Shown one piece after another: positions 5,529-6,302 of a DNA stretch of 6,302 bases. Within the stretch, counting starts at the first letter, position 1; each line of letters begins with the position of its first letter. The stretch comes from Flavobacteriaceae bacterium (GTDB taxonomy: Bacteria > Bacteroidota > Bacteroidia > Flavobacteriales > Flavobacteriaceae). The translations under genes were made by a program, and so were the position numbers. The notes beneath the pieces were generated by a model. The model had not been told where the DNA came from. It worked only from the letters and a program-made list of their open reading frames with translations, and searched no databases. The stretch covers positions 28,300 through 34,601 of the forward strand of contig PAHL01000028.1 in assembly GCA_002711185.1 (NCBI GenBank), read 5' to 3'.

Positions 5529-6302
5529 ATGGGAAAATATTTTTTGAAACTCCCAAAAATGGGAGAAAGTGTTGCTGAAGCAACTTTAATATCGTGGCTC
5601 AAAGATGTTGGAGAGAATATTGATGCAGATGAATCAATTGTCGAAATTGCTACAGATAAGGTTGATTCTGATGTGCCTTCAGAATTTGCTGGAAAATTAA
5701 TAGAAAAGCGCTTTGAAAAAGATGATATAATTAAGGTTGGTGAGGTTATTGCCGTAATTGAAAGTGACCAAATTCCTAATAAAAAAGCCGACAAAGAAAT
5801 AACCTCTCGAGATTCAAATGTTCCTTATGTTGATTATAAAGATAAAAAGAATTCAAAGAACATAAACATATTTGACGGTGAAAGCGAAGCTCAAAAATTA
5901 ATTAACAAAGCAAAAGAAATATCAAGCTTGAATTTTTCACCCCAAAAAGGCTTTCTATCTCCACTTGTAAAAAGCATAATAAAGAAAGAAAATCTATCTG
6001 ATAATGAGCTTCTCAGTATTTTAGGGACTGGTAAAAATGGTAGAATTACAAAAAAAGACATATTGATGTTTTTAAAAACAAGAGATAATAGTTTTTCTAG
6101 TCAAAATTTAACCCAATCGAAAAACAAAATTGTTGATTCTCAAAGTGAAATTATAAAAATGTCTAGAGTATCTAAAGTTATCTCTGAACATATGATTGAA
6201 AGCAAAAATACTTCTGTCCATGTTCAAGCATTTATTGAGATTGATGTAACAAATTTATGGGATTGGAGAGAAAACATAAAGGAATCTTTTTTCAATCAGA
6301 AT
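5529..6302 (+). CDS. 2-oxoacid dehydrogenase complex E2 subunit (dihydrolipoamide acyltransferase), 3' end cut by window edge
   Basis: E2 core enzyme that moves the acyl group from the E1 decarboxylase to CoA through a swinging lipoyl arm. The frame from the ATG at 5529 stays open for 258 codons to the right edge. A single N-terminal lipoyl domain (about 3-78) carries the lipoylated Lys44 in EIATDKVDSDVP. A polar Lys/Asp/Ser-rich linker (about 80-140) replaces the usual Ala/Pro-rich hinge. The peripheral-subunit-binding domain follows at 142-182 (FLSPLVKSI, then GTGKNGRITKKDIL). The catalytic acyltransferase domain begins near 208 with IIKMSRVSKVISEHM, and HVQAFIEIDVTNLW (231-244) is typical of it. 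The catalytic HxxxD motif would lie beyond the window. It resembles the flavobacterial E2 group often labelled pyruvate or branched-chain type; I cannot decide between these without the E1 gene. A minus-strand reading of this region is only an antisense shadow. Confidence 0.94.
   Translation, partial: MGKYFLKLPKMGESVAEATLISWLKDVGENIDADESIVEIATDKVDSDVPSEFAGKLIEKRFEKDDIIKVGEVIAVIESDQIPNKKADKEITSRDSNVPYVDYKDKKNSKNINIFDGESEAQKLINKAKEISSLNFSPQKGFLSPLVKSIIKKENLSDNELLSILGTGKNGRITKKDILMFLKTRDNSFSSQNLTQSKNKIVDSQSEIIKMSRVSKVISEHMIESKNTSVHVQAFIEIDVTNLWDWRENIKESFFNQN

Noticed and set aside
5516..5794. Open frame on the minus strand opposite the start of the E2 gene
   Set aside because: The plus strand encodes an unmistakable lipoyl domain; the antisense frame has no recognisable motif.
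1..6302. Search for a novel defence, mobile or RNA-based system
   Set aside because: All long frames belong to well-known families, gaps are at most about 150 bases, and I found no direct repeats, terminal inverted repeats, tRNA-like folds or repeat-spacer pattern.

Overview
The window looks like ordinary chromosomal DNA from an AT-rich marine-type member of the Flavobacteriia (Bacteroidota), read mainly from protein character. The HtpG, RecR and 2-oxoacid dehydrogenase E2 proteins carry sequence signatures I associate with Bacteroidota. No start codon is preceded by a Shine-Dalgarno-like purine run. Several intergenic positions match TAnnTTTG, the -7 promoter element of the Bacteroidota primary sigma factor. 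Base composition is roughly 70% A+T by eye, with many Lys/Asn/Ile codons and short intergenic gaps, which fits a compact or streamlined genome. Genus cannot be told from this.

Layout: (1) 1-1823, minus strand: htpG, the Hsp90 chaperone, almost complete, with only the last roughly 20 residues beyond the left edge. (2) 1824-1974: a divergent regulatory gap. (3) 1975-3347, plus strand: a two-gene translationally coupled unit, a ketoacyl-ACP synthase III family enzyme followed, with a 7-base overlap, by a small CoA-binding-domain protein. (4) 3324-4802, minus strand: a sodium:solute symporter whose 3' end overlaps the CoA-binding gene tail to tail by 24 bases. (5) 4803-4864: a 62-base divergent promoter region. 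(6) 4865-5482, plus strand: recR. (7) 5529 to the right edge, plus strand: the lipoyl-bearing E2 subunit of a 2-oxoacid dehydrogenase complex, cut off just inside its catalytic domain.

Functionally this is a patchwork of housekeeping genes: protein folding, acyl-chain condensation, membrane transport, recombinational repair and oxidative decarboxylation. The only pair with a plausible shared role is the KAS III enzyme and the CoA-binding protein, because both handle CoA-type ligands and they are coupled. I found no CRISPR, tRNA, rRNA, insertion sequence, phage gene or defence system. The most notable features are regulatory and architectural: -7-type boxes sit only 12-15 bases upstream of three start codons, implying very short mRNA leaders; two genes overlap convergently; and the KAS III has a non-canonical active-site context with an insertion.
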